Source of the DNA: JBGSQR01 sp964509295 | GTDB lineage: Bacteria > Desulfobacterota > Desulfuromonadia > Geobacterales > Pseudopelobacteraceae | Direction: 5' to 3' | DNA length: 64,000 bases | Assembly (NCBI GenBank): GCA_964509295.1 | Contig: CAZDWS010000013.1 | Location: forward strand, 1 to 64,000 | In this document: in pieces, positions 1-7,768 of the stretch | Position numbering within the stretch: the stretch's first letter is position 1 | How the letters are laid out: each line of letters opens with the position of its first letter | Translations under genes and position numbers: made by a program | Notes under the pieces: generated by a model | What the model was told of the DNA's origin: nothing | Seen by the model: only the letters and a program-made list of their open reading frames with translations | Database searches by the model: none

Positions 1-52
1 GTGGGTCAAAATTGGACGCCTATGGTGGGTCAAAATTCAATGCCTGTTGACA
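1..52. mobile_element. Terminus of an IS21-family-like insertion sequence
   Basis: The first 52 bases carry two copies of GTGGGTCAAAATT (1-13 and 25-37), 24 bp apart, and end in TTGACA. Tandem repeats of this kind at the tips, with TG..CA ends, are typical of IS21-family elements. Only the tip is present; the transposase genes would lie left of the window. The adjoining QueC-like reading frame runs into this tip and takes its stop codon from it. The family assignment rests on the end sequence alone. Confidence 0.6.
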
Positions 53-1226
53 GAGTCGTTCTTGTCTCTGAATTTTCAACCGATTTACTTATAAAATTAG
101 CAGCATACACTACGCTATCATCTATATCATCTAAGTTAGAAGAATAAGCAGAAAACCTTCTATCAATACATTGAAAACAGCTTCCGCAATGGGTTGATTC
201 ATTTGTATTTTGGAATGTTCTTGTACAGGATACTGTACTTGTAATCAGGTTTTGGTAGCCTAGTTTTGATAATAAAGAAAATACATCAGACTTAGTTTTC
301 CAAAGAAAAGGCATCTCTATATTGAAATTATCACCTTCCATTTCGGAAAATAAATTTTGCATTAAATAAAGTGTCTTTGGGTGAGTAGTTCTACTTGCCC
401 TTGCATTTATTAAATCCTGCCGTCTTGAAAAATTAACGCTTGTAATCCCGTTTTCATATACAGAGATAGATTTCAATTTTAGAGTGTGTGCAATTGAATA
501 TGCTATAGACGAATACAAAAAAGAACGGGTACGCTGTGTCTCTTCAACTGCCCTTGTACCTTTTAAAGTGCATTCAAATTTATAATGGTCCAATCTATTT
601 GTATACTTATGCTTCAAAGCTGAGAAAAGATTCTCTTGTGTTTTTTTAGTGCCAGATTGTGACTGATGACTTATTAGGTAAAGGTGTTTATTGGTATTTA
701 CAAGTTCGTCAGCTATCCCTGCCAATGAATCCAGGCCACCTGAGAACAGAGTCACAGATGCCTTGGATTTCGGTGATAATTTGAATTCTGCTGAATCAAA
801 TAAGTCTATTGGATTAGTATGATGACCTGGAAGGAAAGTGAAACTATACTCCCTATCTCCTGTCATATAACAAAGTGCTGCTTTTAATAGATTTTTAGTA
901 ACATCTCTCTCCCAAAAATCATAATCCCTCACTTTTATTACAAAGTGGAACGATCTAGCCCAACTGTCAAAAGTCACACTGTCTCTGCTACCTCTATCTA
1001 TCATTCGATCTGCCGCAAAAATATAAATGCCAATTTCAAGTAGATCTAAACATCTATTCGGAATGTGATTTACTTTGCTAACAAAAGAAGGCAGTGAAGC
1101 GTTTATATTTTGACCAACTTGGTTCTTTCTGTACTCTAACGGTATAATCTTTTTAGCAACTAATTTGAGGCTACTGTCAACTTCAGCACCATTACAGGAA
1201 ATCACGTATGGAGAAGGAGTACTCAC
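30..1226 (-). CDS. QueC-like (QatC/Cap9-type) ATP pyrophosphatase, 3' end cut by IS
   Basis: 398 codons with a GTG start in a GTGA overlap with the upstream gene and an AGAGGGAA ribosome site. The PP-loop motif SGGLDS lies at residues 162-167 and a zinc-type cysteine cluster (C334, C347, C350, C353; C-x12-C-x2-C-x2-C) near the C-terminus, as in QueC (7-cyano-7-deazaguanine synthase). The first 150 residues have no match in housekeeping QueC (about 230 aa). The length and two-gene setting resemble the QueC-family proteins of antiphage loci (QatC of Qat, Cap9 of type IV CBASS), recently reported to join a deazaguanine to the N-terminus of a partner protein. The last residues (about STGIEF) and the stop are encoded by the IS end, so the natural C-terminus is missing. 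Activity after truncation is uncertain because both key motifs remain. The defence role is inference. Confidence 0.75.
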   Translation of the reverse strand: MSTPSPYVISCNGAEVDSSLKLVAKKIIPLEYRKNQVGQNINASLPSFVSKVNHIPNRCLDLLEIGIYIFAADRMIDRGSRDSVTFDSWARSFHFVIKVRDYDFWERDVTKNLLKAALCYMTGDREYSFTFLPGHHTNPIDLFDSAEFKLSPKSKASVTLFSGGLDSLAGIADELVNTNKHLYLISHQSQSGTKKTQENLFSALKHKYTNRLDHYKFECTLKGTRAVEETQRTRSFLYSSIAYSIAHTLKLKSISVYENGITSVNFSRRQDLINARASRTTHPKTLYLMQNLFSEMEGDNFNIEMPFLWKTKSDVFSLLSKLGYQNLITSTVSCTRTFQNTNESTHCGSCFQCIDRRFSAYSSNLDDIDDSVVYAANFISKSVENSETRTTLSTGIEF

Positions 1227-2008
1227 GAGTCTTCCCTCTCTAGTCTAAGCTCTTCTCGCATTTTGCCTAAAGCATGAGAAAGAAAGCCCTGTATTTGCTT
1301 ATTACTAGGTATACCGTGTTTAGTATTATTATTGAACCATCCAGCAGAAAATGATTGAGTGATCTTAGACATCTCAAAGGCAAGCAATGAGGTTTTATCA
1401 ATATGATTTCTTATCTGTTTGCTAAACTGCTCTCTTGCTTTCATATCTGGAATAGCAGAAGAAGCTTCTCGCTCCAGAAAGTAATTAAGATAGCCTTGTG
1501 TGAAATTAGAGAAGAAATGCCTAGATAGTTCGCAAAAGCCGCTTCCATTGCTTGTCTGCCGTAACAACTCAAGTGAGTTGTCAAGGTTTCCAAAAAGGTT
1601 TTGTTGTGGAGACTTGTGTTGTTCCAACCATTGGGCAATGCTGTCAGATGCAGATCGTTGAGCAATCTGTTTGTATTCAAGAGAGCCTGCAGAGTCTTCC
1701 ATCCATTGGTGAACGGCTCTTGCTATGGACAATGGAGTTGGATTGTGTGGGAGATTTATTCCATGCATAGATAATGACGCTTGAGCCTCTGGTGCACGCA
1801 GAGCAACGGCCATTACTACTAAGAACTTGAATGCGAGAGAGATACTTTCTTCGTGATGGAGTGTACGGTACTTCTGTCTTACTGCCTCTAAGGTTTTGTC
1901 GATAATATCAGGAACAGCATCAGATGATAGGCTAGAATTAGACATTTGGAAAACAATGTCTCTCCAACATCTTGTTTTTGGAAGAAAGCCTACTCGCTCA
2001 TGTCCCAT
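1223..2008 (-). CDS. Partner protein of the QueC-like enzyme, N-terminus MGHERVG
   Basis: 261 codons from the ATG at 2008, chosen because AAGGGAAG sits 3-4 bases upstream; an in-frame ATG at 2026 lacks this. The protein is soluble with no membrane segment and is mostly predicted helical. I recognise no catalytic motif. The N-terminus reads MGHERVGFLPKT-x2-WRDIV; I recall uncharacterised proteins with this type of start beside QueC-like genes. In Qat and type IV CBASS the QueC-family enzyme is reported to modify the N-terminal glycine or region of its partner, so this Gly2 is the obvious candidate acceptor. It does not resemble QatB as I know it (a Gly/Ser-rich start), and no QatA ATPase lies upstream. 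It is the first gene of a two-gene operon, translationally coupled to the QueC-like gene. Confidence 0.6.
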   Translation of the reverse strand: MGHERVGFLPKTRCWRDIVFQMSNSSLSSDAVPDIIDKTLEAVRQKYRTLHHEESISLAFKFLVVMAVALRAPEAQASLSMHGINLPHNPTPLSIARAVHQWMEDSAGSLEYKQIAQRSASDSIAQWLEQHKSPQQNLFGNLDNSLELLRQTSNGSGFCELSRHFFSNFTQGYLNYFLEREASSAIPDMKAREQFSKQIRNHIDKTSLLAFEMSKITQSFSAGWFNNNTKHGIPSNKQIQGFLSHALGKMREELRLEREDS

Positions 2009-2190
2009 AAACTTCCCTTTTCCCACAAGTATAAGACAAGGTAATTAAATTTTAACCTTCAAGCCATTAACGAAATACAAATTTGTCAGGGCTACACAAT
2101 TCATATTTTCAGTGTTCCCTTAGCCTATCATGTTTAATTTAATAATTAAGAATAACAAACAACTTTTCTTTTACTCTTGGATAGTTATGC

Positions 2191-2882
2191 ATGTCAAGAT
2201 ATTCCAATAATTTGATTCTTTTATCGCAATTTCAGGCCAAAACGATGGCCAACACCAAAGGAAAGGAGAAAACAAACAGGGGAAAATCATTATACCAGCA
2301 AGCAAGTGAGGGAATCGGTAAACGTTATCAGCGCAATCACGCGCAATCGACCACAAAGGCGACCATGGGAGCTGTCAGAAGGTTTTGCAACTTCCTACAA
2401 TCCAGGTATGGTCTGCAAAAAATTGAAAACCTGAAAAAAACACATGGTGGAAGCATACGTAAGGATGACGTTTCTGATCGTTACATAAAATTGCAGAGAT
2501 CAATTGTGCTGAAAAAGGAAAAGGAGATGCTGAAGAATGATTTCCGATTCCGTCGTGTACAGATCACAGTGGAAATCAGAAAAATTTTAGATCAGATCAT
2601 CAATCAGTGCCCAAACTCTCCCTATCTTTTTGCTATGGAAGAAGGAGGATCTTTGATGGCAACAGCTTCAGGAAGGTTGCCTGGAACGAGGCTTTAGAAG
2701 GCTCACAGGTCGCTTAAAAGACACCATACAGCACTCGTCATACCTTCTGCGCCTGGTCGCTTCTGATAGGCATTAACCCCATGAAGATGGTGAGCCTCAT
2801 GGAGCATGCAAGCAAGCAGATGGTTTTCCAGAATTATGGCGAATACGTGGAAGACTGGAAGATGATCTGGAGGACATTCTGA
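2191..2882 (+). pseudogene. Decayed tyrosine recombinase (phage-type integrase)
   Basis: The first open stretch (2191-2697) encodes an integrase N-terminal and core-binding region (YGLQKIENLKKTH). Near 2650 the coding frame shifts; from 2655 the new frame reads DGNSFRKVAWNEALEGSQVA, meets TAA at 2715, and continues KTPYSTRHTFCAW to 2882. This tail holds the catalytic Arg-His-x-x box (STRHTF) and the nucleophile tyrosine in FQNYGEY. At least one frameshift and one nonsense codon therefore break the gene. It is a relic of an older mobile element in the island. A ribosome site is not evident. Confidence 0.7.
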
Positions 2883-3242
2883 ATTATTATGGGATAGATT
2901 TTCTGATAAAACCCGAAAAAAACAAGACCCGTTACTGAGTTATGGGTCAGTTACGGGGTCAGTCAGTACCCGATTCAAATATACTACTGAATCGTAAATG
3001 TTATTTTGGAGCGGGAAACGGGATTCGAAAAAACCGGATTCGAAACCGAGACTTCAAAATTGGCAAAGTTGTGGTCAAAAAAAAAAAAATGAAGGTCAGC
3101 GGCGTCCTTATAGCTTCTGGTTATTCTGCTGAAGTCATTGGTAAGTCTATAAAAACGTCTCGTACTCATACGTATAAAAAGGTTTGATACTCAGCGTGGT
3201 ATGTTTAGGCTTTTGGTAATTCAGTGTTGCTCCTGAAGCCAT
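2883..3242. other. Gene-free stretch inside the island
   Basis: No convincing gene. Short direct repeats occur: GTTAC...GGGTCAG twice near 2932-2965 and CGGATTCGAAA-type repeats near 3020-3050. Open frames here lack ribosome sites and recognisable protein sequence, and the region is probably decayed mobile DNA. Confidence 0.4.
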
Positions 3243-4679
3243 TTATGCAGTTTTGCGTTTGATCGGTACAACATTACTTACTGTTCCGGTAATGATACCA
3301 TTCAATTTCCGCTCCCATGCTTCGAGCGCCTGTTGTTTTTCCTTATCGTAGTCGTGGCGGTTGTAAGTTCTTATTATGCCTTGTTTGACATGGTTCAGTA
3401 CGGCGTCAATGATCTCATCCATGTAACCCATTCCGGCCATGAAGGTAGCAGCAGTGCGTCGCAGGTCGTGAGGAGTAAACTGCTCAACTCCTAGTCGGTT
3501 CTCTTTGACAGGCTTATTGGCCTTATCAAGGAGTGGCTTTCCTGTGTCATCTGTCAATGGATAAGCTAGGTTACGACCAACAGCGACAGCAAGGGCGGTG
3601 TCCCCTATAGGCTTTTCTTTTGTCTTGTGAGGCGTGGGAAAAACAAAACCACTGTATTTTTGGTCCGACAGCTCAACCGTTGTTTTTTTATCCTGTCCAT
3701 TTTCCTGAGAGTTTTTTACATCTGCTTTCTCCTTTGATTTCTTAGCAGCTGCTATGGAATCAGAGATAATCTCCTGTGCAAGGGGAGACAGGTAAACACG
3801 ATGCGCTTTTCCGTTCTTTGCCCTCTCAGCCGGAATAGTCCACCAGTTCCCGTCTATCTCTGAGGTGTGTAGCCCGATCACTTCTCCAGGACGCTGCGCC
3901 GTCAACAGAATCAGCTTTAAACAGCTACGGGCTTCATTGGATATACTGAGGTCTGTTCTGTCAATGTTAACCCACAGGGATCTAATTTCTGCCTCTGACA
4001 ACACCCTTTCACGTGACACTTTGGGAGATGGCGGCTTAACACCGATACAGGGAGAGTTCTGAAGCATATCCTGCTCGATCGCCCAATTAAACATTTTACG
4101 AATAACTGCAAAAGTATTGTTTGCCATAATAGGAGCGCCACGGTCTACGATCTGCTCAAGCAGTTTGATCACGTCACGCTTCACTATATCGGCGGCTTTA
4201 CGTTTGCCCCAGGTAGCCACAACTTCGCGGTTAAGCATCTGTTCATCCTTTGCCCAGGACCTCTTGAACCGCTTGGCATACTTTTCTATATATCCCGTAA
4301 CCAACTTTTCAACAGTAAGGGCTGCCATTTCCTTTTGCTCTTCCTCTATGCGCAGCCTCTTTGTATCAAGCCTTTCTTGCTTCTGCCGTTTGACTTCCTG
4401 TACAGGGTCAACACCATCTGCGCTGCCACGACGAAGAGCCTTAACCTTTTCAAGCTCCGCTTGATAGAGCTCTCTGGCCTTTTTGAGTTTAGTTGTCGGA
4501 TAATTCCCCAAGGCCATAAAACGGCGCTGCCCATCCACCTTGTACTGGTAAAAGAATGTCATAGTGCCAGTTGGATGAATGCGGAGACCGAAGCCAGGCT
4601 CTTTATCCGCCATGCAGTCGTAAGGAGTGGAAGCAGGTTGCAGGTTGCGAATTGTCGGGTCGTCAAATTTGACCTTCAT
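3243..4679 (-). CDS. int: Integrase, tyrosine recombinase of the P4/DUF4102 type
   Basis: 478 codons from the ATG at 4679, preceded by AAGGGGGACACC. An upstream in-frame ATG at 4739 has no ribosome site. The N-terminal arm-DNA-binding domain (residues 1-90; GFGLRIHPTGTMTFFYQY) is the DUF4102 type, followed by a core-binding domain (about 120-220) and a catalytic domain. Catalytic residues are visible: R263 (TAQRPGEV), K291 (NGKAHRV), H404 and R407 (PHDLRRT), H430 (LNHV) and nucleophile Y439 (RTYNRHDY). An insert of about 60 residues rich in Lys/Glu sits between K291 and the HxxR box. The gene lies next to a tRNA-Asn fragment and points away from it, the usual placement for island integrases that use tRNA 3' ends. 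It looks intact and probably drove insertion of the flanking island. Confidence 0.92.
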   Translation of the reverse strand: MKVKFDDPTIRNLQPASTPYDCMADKEPGFGLRIHPTGTMTFFYQYKVDGQRRFMALGNYPTTKLKKARELYQAELEKVKALRRGSADGVDPVQEVKRQKQERLDTKRLRIEEEQKEMAALTVEKLVTGYIEKYAKRFKRSWAKDEQMLNREVVATWGKRKAADIVKRDVIKLLEQIVDRGAPIMANNTFAVIRKMFNWAIEQDMLQNSPCIGVKPPSPKVSRERVLSEAEIRSLWVNIDRTDLSISNEARSCLKLILLTAQRPGEVIGLHTSEIDGNWWTIPAERAKNGKAHRVYLSPLAQEIISDSIAAAKKSKEKADVKNSQENGQDKKTTVELSDQKYSGFVFPTPHKTKEKPIGDTALAVAVGRNLAYPLTDDTGKPLLDKANKPVKENRLGVEQFTPHDLRRTAATFMAGMGYMDEIIDAVLNHVKQGIIRTYNRHDYDKEKQQALEAWERKLNGIITGTVSNVVPIKRKTA

Positions 4680-4857
4680 GGTGTCCCCCTTGCCCATCAG
4701 TTGTACTTTAGTTGTACTTTTTTTGTTGTCTGGTGGCAATAAACGATGAAATGCTATGAGGGAATTATTACAGAGTAATGCAGGTAAGTCAATGTAATTA
4801 AATGAATATTAGATATAAGATGAATAGTCTTGCAATGCCTTGGAACACTTGAATATG

Positions 4858-4906
4858 TTGACTGTTAATCACCTTGTCCATGGTTCGAGTCCGTGAAGGG
4901 GAGCCA
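4858..4906 (+). other. attR site: 3' fragment of a tRNA-Asn(GTT) gene
   Basis: The sequence contains an anticodon loop CTGTTAA (anticodon GTT), a T-arm CATGG-TTCGAGT-CCGTG with a five-pair stem, the 3' acceptor strand AAGGGGA, discriminator G and encoded CCA ending at 4906. The expected 5' half (TCCCCTT with a D-arm) is absent upstream, where AT-rich island DNA begins. This is the pattern left when an element integrates into a tRNA 3' end: the complete tRNA should lie at the far (left) island boundary outside this window. The native terminator follows at once. Confidence 0.75.
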
Positions 4907-4916
4907 GCAAATTCAA

Positions 4917-4948
4917 GGGCTCACAGAGATAATCTGTGAGCCCTTTTT
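4917..4948 (+). terminator. Rho-independent terminator after the tRNA-Asn fragment
   Basis: GGGCTCACAG, a seven-base loop, CTGTGAGCCC, then TTTTT. It is a ten-pair perfect stem with a T-run and is the chromosomal terminator of the original tRNA-Asn gene. From 4949 to 5120 only a CTATCG...CGATAG inverted repeat (about 5030-5070) and the AAAGGA site of the next gene are visible. Confidence 0.85.
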
Positions 4949-5120
4949 CTTTATGTGGTCTCCAGTCCTCGGGCTAAACTCTATCAATCTTAGGTAACTT
5001 GTTTTTTTTGCAAATATTTAAATGGACTGCTATCGTGACAGCTTTATTGTTACCCGATAGTTGCAAAGAGCGGATTTTGGTCTTTGTTAGACAAATTCTG
5101 AAAGGATTGTAAACTTAATC

Positions 5121-5876
5121 GTGTTAATTATTATTGTAATGTTTCTTATGGGGCTATTACTTGGTTTTGTTGGAGCCGGAGGGGCTGGGGTTGTCATTGC
5201 GGTTCTAACTACAGTCTTTGGAATTCCAATTCACACCGCTTTAGGAACATCACTTAGTGCAATGGTATTTACCACAATGTCAGGTACGTACAGCCATTTC
5301 AGAGAAGACAATGTTGATATAAAAATTGGTATTTCTGTTGGCCTATTTGGGGCAATAGGTGCTTTGGCCGGTGCCTACATAGCTTCAATGTTACCTGCCA
5401 ATGAACTTAAGCTGATGACAACCATCATGATATTTGTATCAGCTATTCTGCTTTTCTTTAAACTTTTCTCTTCTTCTAGCGAGATGTTTTCAAATGTAAA
5501 ATGTAAAACAATTCCTGTTGGTTTAAACTTTTGGATATCCAGTTGTGGATTGGGAATCATTACGGGCCTTTTATCCGGTTCCTTCGGAATTGGGTCCACC
5601 CCATTTATACAAATTGGTTTATTATCCTTATTCAATTTATCTATTTACAAGTCAGCAGGAACAACCATGCTTGTTATTTTACCTATAGCCTCTTTAGGAG
5701 GCATAGGGTATTTAATAACAGGCAACCTGGATATTGAATTGCTAGTTAAGGTGATTATAGGATTAATGAGCGGTGCTTATTTCGGTGCAAAATTTACTAA
5801 AAATCTTCATCCTACGATATTAAAAACTGCAATGGTATGTATTCCAATTTTTGGAGGATTACTTTTAATCATATAA
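5121..5876 (+). CDS. TSUP (TauE/SafE) family permease
   Basis: 251 codons with a GTG start; AAAGGA lies about 14 bases upstream. The protein is very hydrophobic with about eight membrane segments and the glycine-rich N-terminal signature GLLLGFVGAGGAG of the TSUP (formerly DUF81) family. The same kind of motif recurs in the second half (GLLSGSFGIGSTPFIQIG), the internal duplication expected for this fold. Family members move sulfite, sulfoacetate, taurine-derived or other small organic or sulfur anions across the inner membrane. The substrate cannot be told from sequence. It is a single-gene unit just outside the island junction, with AT-rich codon use like the island, so it may have arrived with mobile DNA. 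Confidence 0.85.
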   Translation: MLIIIVMFLMGLLLGFVGAGGAGVVIAVLTTVFGIPIHTALGTSLSAMVFTTMSGTYSHFREDNVDIKIGISVGLFGAIGALAGAYIASMLPANELKLMTTIMIFVSAILLFFKLFSSSSEMFSNVKCKTIPVGLNFWISSCGLGIITGLLSGSFGIGSTPFIQIGLLSLFNLSIYKSAGTTMLVILPIASLGGIGYLITGNLDIELLVKVIIGLMSGAYFGAKFTKNLHPTILKTAMVCIPIFGGLLLII

Positions 5877-6218
5877 AACATTTGACCTTTCGCCCATATA
5901 AATGAAAGAAACAGGATCTTGGTTCGTTTCCGATTCAAAAAACAATAAATTCAAATATTCACATCAAGTCAGCAGCTCTTTTTTTGTTATTTATCTCCAA
6001 CTATTGCAGTTATGTTGCTGCCCGACTACAACTACGAATGTCATGAGCACCTGCCAGATATCAATCCCCAATTCCTGACCACTAATATTTTTAACGCCTG
6101 ATTGCCTCGCTTCTTACATGCAAACACCATAACTACATAACAGACTGCTTTAGCCTCCAAAAGCATGCGTTGCTGTTCATCACAACAACAAATTAGCCAC
6201 CCTGCCCCGTCAGATATT

Positions 6219-6240
6219 GCAGTTATGTCAAACATGACAG
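6219..6240 (+). promoter_or_regulatory. GTCA-N4-TGAC palindrome, putative sigma-54 activator site
   Basis: The core TGTCA-AACA-TGACA (6226-6239) is preceded by GCAGTTA. Its centre lies about 105 bp upstream of the -24 element at 6335, the usual place for an enhancer-binding protein. The same core occurs at other sigma-54 promoters in this window (7358, 38313, 45589/45608, 20712). A partial copy (TTGCAGTTATGT) is at about 6003. The rest of 5877-6413 shows no gene. Confidence 0.65.
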
Positions 6241-6298
6241 ATTCCCTTTACGGATAGACTGCCAACTCCTGCTGCACTCCTATTTTAAGTTGTATTAT

Positions 6299-6311
6299 CA
6301 GGTAATTACAC
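6299..6311 (+). promoter_or_regulatory. IHF-like site
   Basis: TATCAGGTAATTA fits WATCAR-N4-TTR, the IHF consensus, and lies between the palindrome and the -24/-12 promoter where DNA bending would be expected. A matching CAGGTAATTACA lies at 7439-7450 and AATCAGGCAGTTA at 38392-38404, each in the same relative position. Confidence 0.5.
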
Positions 6312-6333
6312 AGTTGGTATCTGTACATTTCCA

Positions 6334-6348
6334 TGGCACGTTAGTTGC
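6334..6348 (+). promoter_or_regulatory. Sigma-54 (-24/-12) promoter
   Basis: TGGCACGTTAGTTGC is a full match to the RpoN consensus TGGCAC-N5-TTGC, with GG at 6335-6336 and GC at 6347-6348. The predicted start is near 6360, giving a leader of about 54 bases before the lipoprotein start. Confidence 0.9.
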
Positions 6349-6413
6349 GAATAAAATATTGCCCCTTCGTATATCAAGTCAAGTATTGCAACCAACAAAA
6401 ACAGGAGGAACGA

Positions 6414-6977
6414 ATGAAGAAAAGTATTTTTACAACTTTGTTGCTGGTATTGGGATTGGCCATTTTTTCAGGTTGTGCATCTATACAAACCTGGCCTGAC
6501 CATGAAAGAAGTGCAGAAAACAAAATGGTCACAATTCAGGAAAAAATCGGTGACGGTCTGAAAACCGGTGCAATTACACCTGATCAGTCCCAGATGTTTC
6601 TAACCACGCTGAAAAGCATCAGGACTGACTATGCGGCCCTGAGAGACAAAAGTGTTCCACGGGAAGATTGGAACAAACTTCATGTAAGACTGGAAGTGCT
6701 TGAGCAGGAGATCAGTACCGCCATCGCCCGTACTACAAAAATTGAGGCGCCGGAAAATGGCTACAGAATCATCACTCTTCAGCGCAGAATTGATGACGGA
6801 AGATTCAACGGCTACCTGCCGGTGAAAGAGGAAAGGGAATTTCAGCTCAGACTTGACTCTATCCGTAGAGACCATCTCAGGATAACCGAATACGGCCGTC
6901 CGATTACACTTGAAGAAAAAACCGACATATCACGCCGACTGGATGCGCTGTCAACGGACCTGAACAAGTTCCGCTAG
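6414..6977 (+). CDS. Lipoprotein with internally duplicated helical domain
   Basis: 187 codons from the ATG at 6414, six bases after AGGAGG. The signal peptide ends in the lipobox IFSGC (C21), so it is a lipid-anchored envelope protein. The mature part holds two related helical units of about 65 residues: one from MVTIQEKIGDGLKTG, the second from IITLQRRIDDGRFNG, each followed by a LxSIRxDxxxL stretch. I do not recognise the family and no enzymatic motif is visible. It is expressed from a sigma-54 promoter with an upstream palindrome, so it is probably induced together with the CsbD-like and beta-barrel genes downstream, which use a near-identical promoter. An envelope-stress role is inference. 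Confidence 0.75.
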   Translation: MKKSIFTTLLLVLGLAIFSGCASIQTWPDHERSAENKMVTIQEKIGDGLKTGAITPDQSQMFLTTLKSIRTDYAALRDKSVPREDWNKLHVRLEVLEQEISTAIARTTKIEAPENGYRIITLQRRIDDGRFNGYLPVKEEREFQLRLDSIRRDHLRITEYGRPITLEEKTDISRRLDALSTDLNKFR

Positions 6978-7014
6978 ATTTTGCATTAATCATTTCATTA
7001 CCGCAGAGTTTTAT

Positions 7015-7040
7015 GGGGGCAGTCCTGAAGGATTGCCCCC
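7015..7040 (+). terminator. Hairpin after the lipoprotein gene
   Basis: GGGGGCAGTCC, TGAA loop, GGATTGCCCCC: a near-perfect 11-pair stem 38 bases after the stop codon. The T-run is poor, so it may act as an RNA-stabilising hairpin or weak terminator. From 7041 to 7357 I see no gene; an open frame here is proline-rich nonsense without a ribosome site. Confidence 0.55.
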
Positions 7041-7357
7041 TCGATCGTACTCCTTCTTCATCACTTCATGCTGTAGCCAGCCGACTTGATACATATTGCT
7101 GCCGCTATGCACACAAAAAACTCCGGCCTCATCCACTCAAAAATCCACATACACCCGAGAAACCGACATATCCACCGGCAACTAAGCCTTTCACTGCCTC
7201 AACTCCGCCAAAGAATAAAAACCCGATAGCCCCAAGCGATGCACCAACCAAAGTATGGGTACCAATACTTGCCATCGAAAAAGTGGTCACAGAACAGGCC
7301 ACCATTACTTGTATTGTTTGACCTCCCCAGCCGCCTTAAACAGACCCGCCAAATATT

Positions 7358-7379
7358 ACGGTTACGCCAAACACGACAG
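7358..7379 (+). promoter_or_regulatory. Palindrome, putative sigma-54 activator site
   Basis: A diverged copy of the 6219 site: GGTTACGCCAAACACGACAG, with core GCCA-AACA-CGAC. Its centre is about 106 bp upstream of the -24 element at 7475, the same spacing as at 6219. An IHF-like CAGGTAATTACA lies between at 7439-7450. Confidence 0.55.
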
Positions 7380-7473
7380 ATTTGAGCAACGGATCAGACC
7401 GCCATATTTTGGCCTCCCCCCACTTTATCCATACTATTCAGGTAATTACAGATCCATGACCTAAAAAAATCTG

Positions 7474-7488
7474 TGGCACGCTAGTTGC
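7474..7488 (+). promoter_or_regulatory. Sigma-54 (-24/-12) promoter
   Basis: TGGCACGCTAGTTGC, a full RpoN consensus match with GG at 7475-7476 and GC at 7487-7488. The predicted start is near 7500, about 53 bases before the CsbD-like gene. Confidence 0.9.
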
Positions 7489-7552
7489 GATATTCAATTG
7501 CAGCAGAACTTGAACTATCAAAACTATCTGCAAAATCCTAAAGGAGGATATT

Positions 7553-7732
7553 ATGAAATCAAGCCGTCAAGACAAGGTGGAAGGCACGTATCACGAACTG
7601 AAGGGCAAAGCAAAGGAAGTTGCCGGAAAACTGACTGACAACCCGAAACTGCAGGCAACTGGAGTGGTGGAAAAAATCGCCGGCAAAATCCAGACCAAAG
7701 TCGGACAGGTTAAGCAGGTAGTCGGAAAATAA
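7553..7732 (+). CDS. CsbD family stress protein
   Basis: 59 residues, starting five bases after AGGAGG. The sequence has the CsbD pattern: DKVEGTYHELKGKAKEVAGKL and a repeat-like second half VVEKIAGKIQTKVGQVKQVVGK, highly charged, helical and without cysteine. CsbD proteins are small cytosolic proteins induced by general or envelope stress; their molecular role is unsettled. It is first in a unit with the beta-barrel gene 36 bases downstream, behind a strong sigma-54 promoter. That fits stress-inducible control by an enhancer-binding protein in place of the sigma-B control known from Bacillus. Confidence 0.85.
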   Translation: MKSSRQDKVEGTYHELKGKAKEVAGKLTDNPKLQATGVVEKIAGKIQTKVGQVKQVVGK

Positions 7733-7768
7733 GCTGCAGCACCAATTCAAAACCTATTGGAGAAAAAC

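Noticed and set aside
30..2008. Canonical Qat (QatABCD) system
   Set aside because: No QatA ATPase upstream, the partner does not look like QatB, and a TatD-type QatD cannot be seen because the IS and window edge follow.
2105..2170. Possible CRISPR or short repeat array between the defence module and the integrase relic
   Set aside because: Only AT-rich sequence; no regularly spaced repeats.
2942..3187. Open frame of 81 codons in the island
   Set aside because: No ribosome site, Lys-rich low-complexity translation over an A-run, no similarity to anything recognised; likely chance.
6041..6235. Minus-strand open frame of 64 codons
   Set aside because: Overlaps the palindrome region upstream of a sigma-54 promoter, with no ribosome site and a Cys-rich unpatterned product.
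7013..7321. Open frame of 102 codons after the first lipoprotein
   Set aside because: Covers a hairpin, translation is Pro/Lys/Thr-rich nonsense and there is no ribosome site; region reads as promoter DNA.
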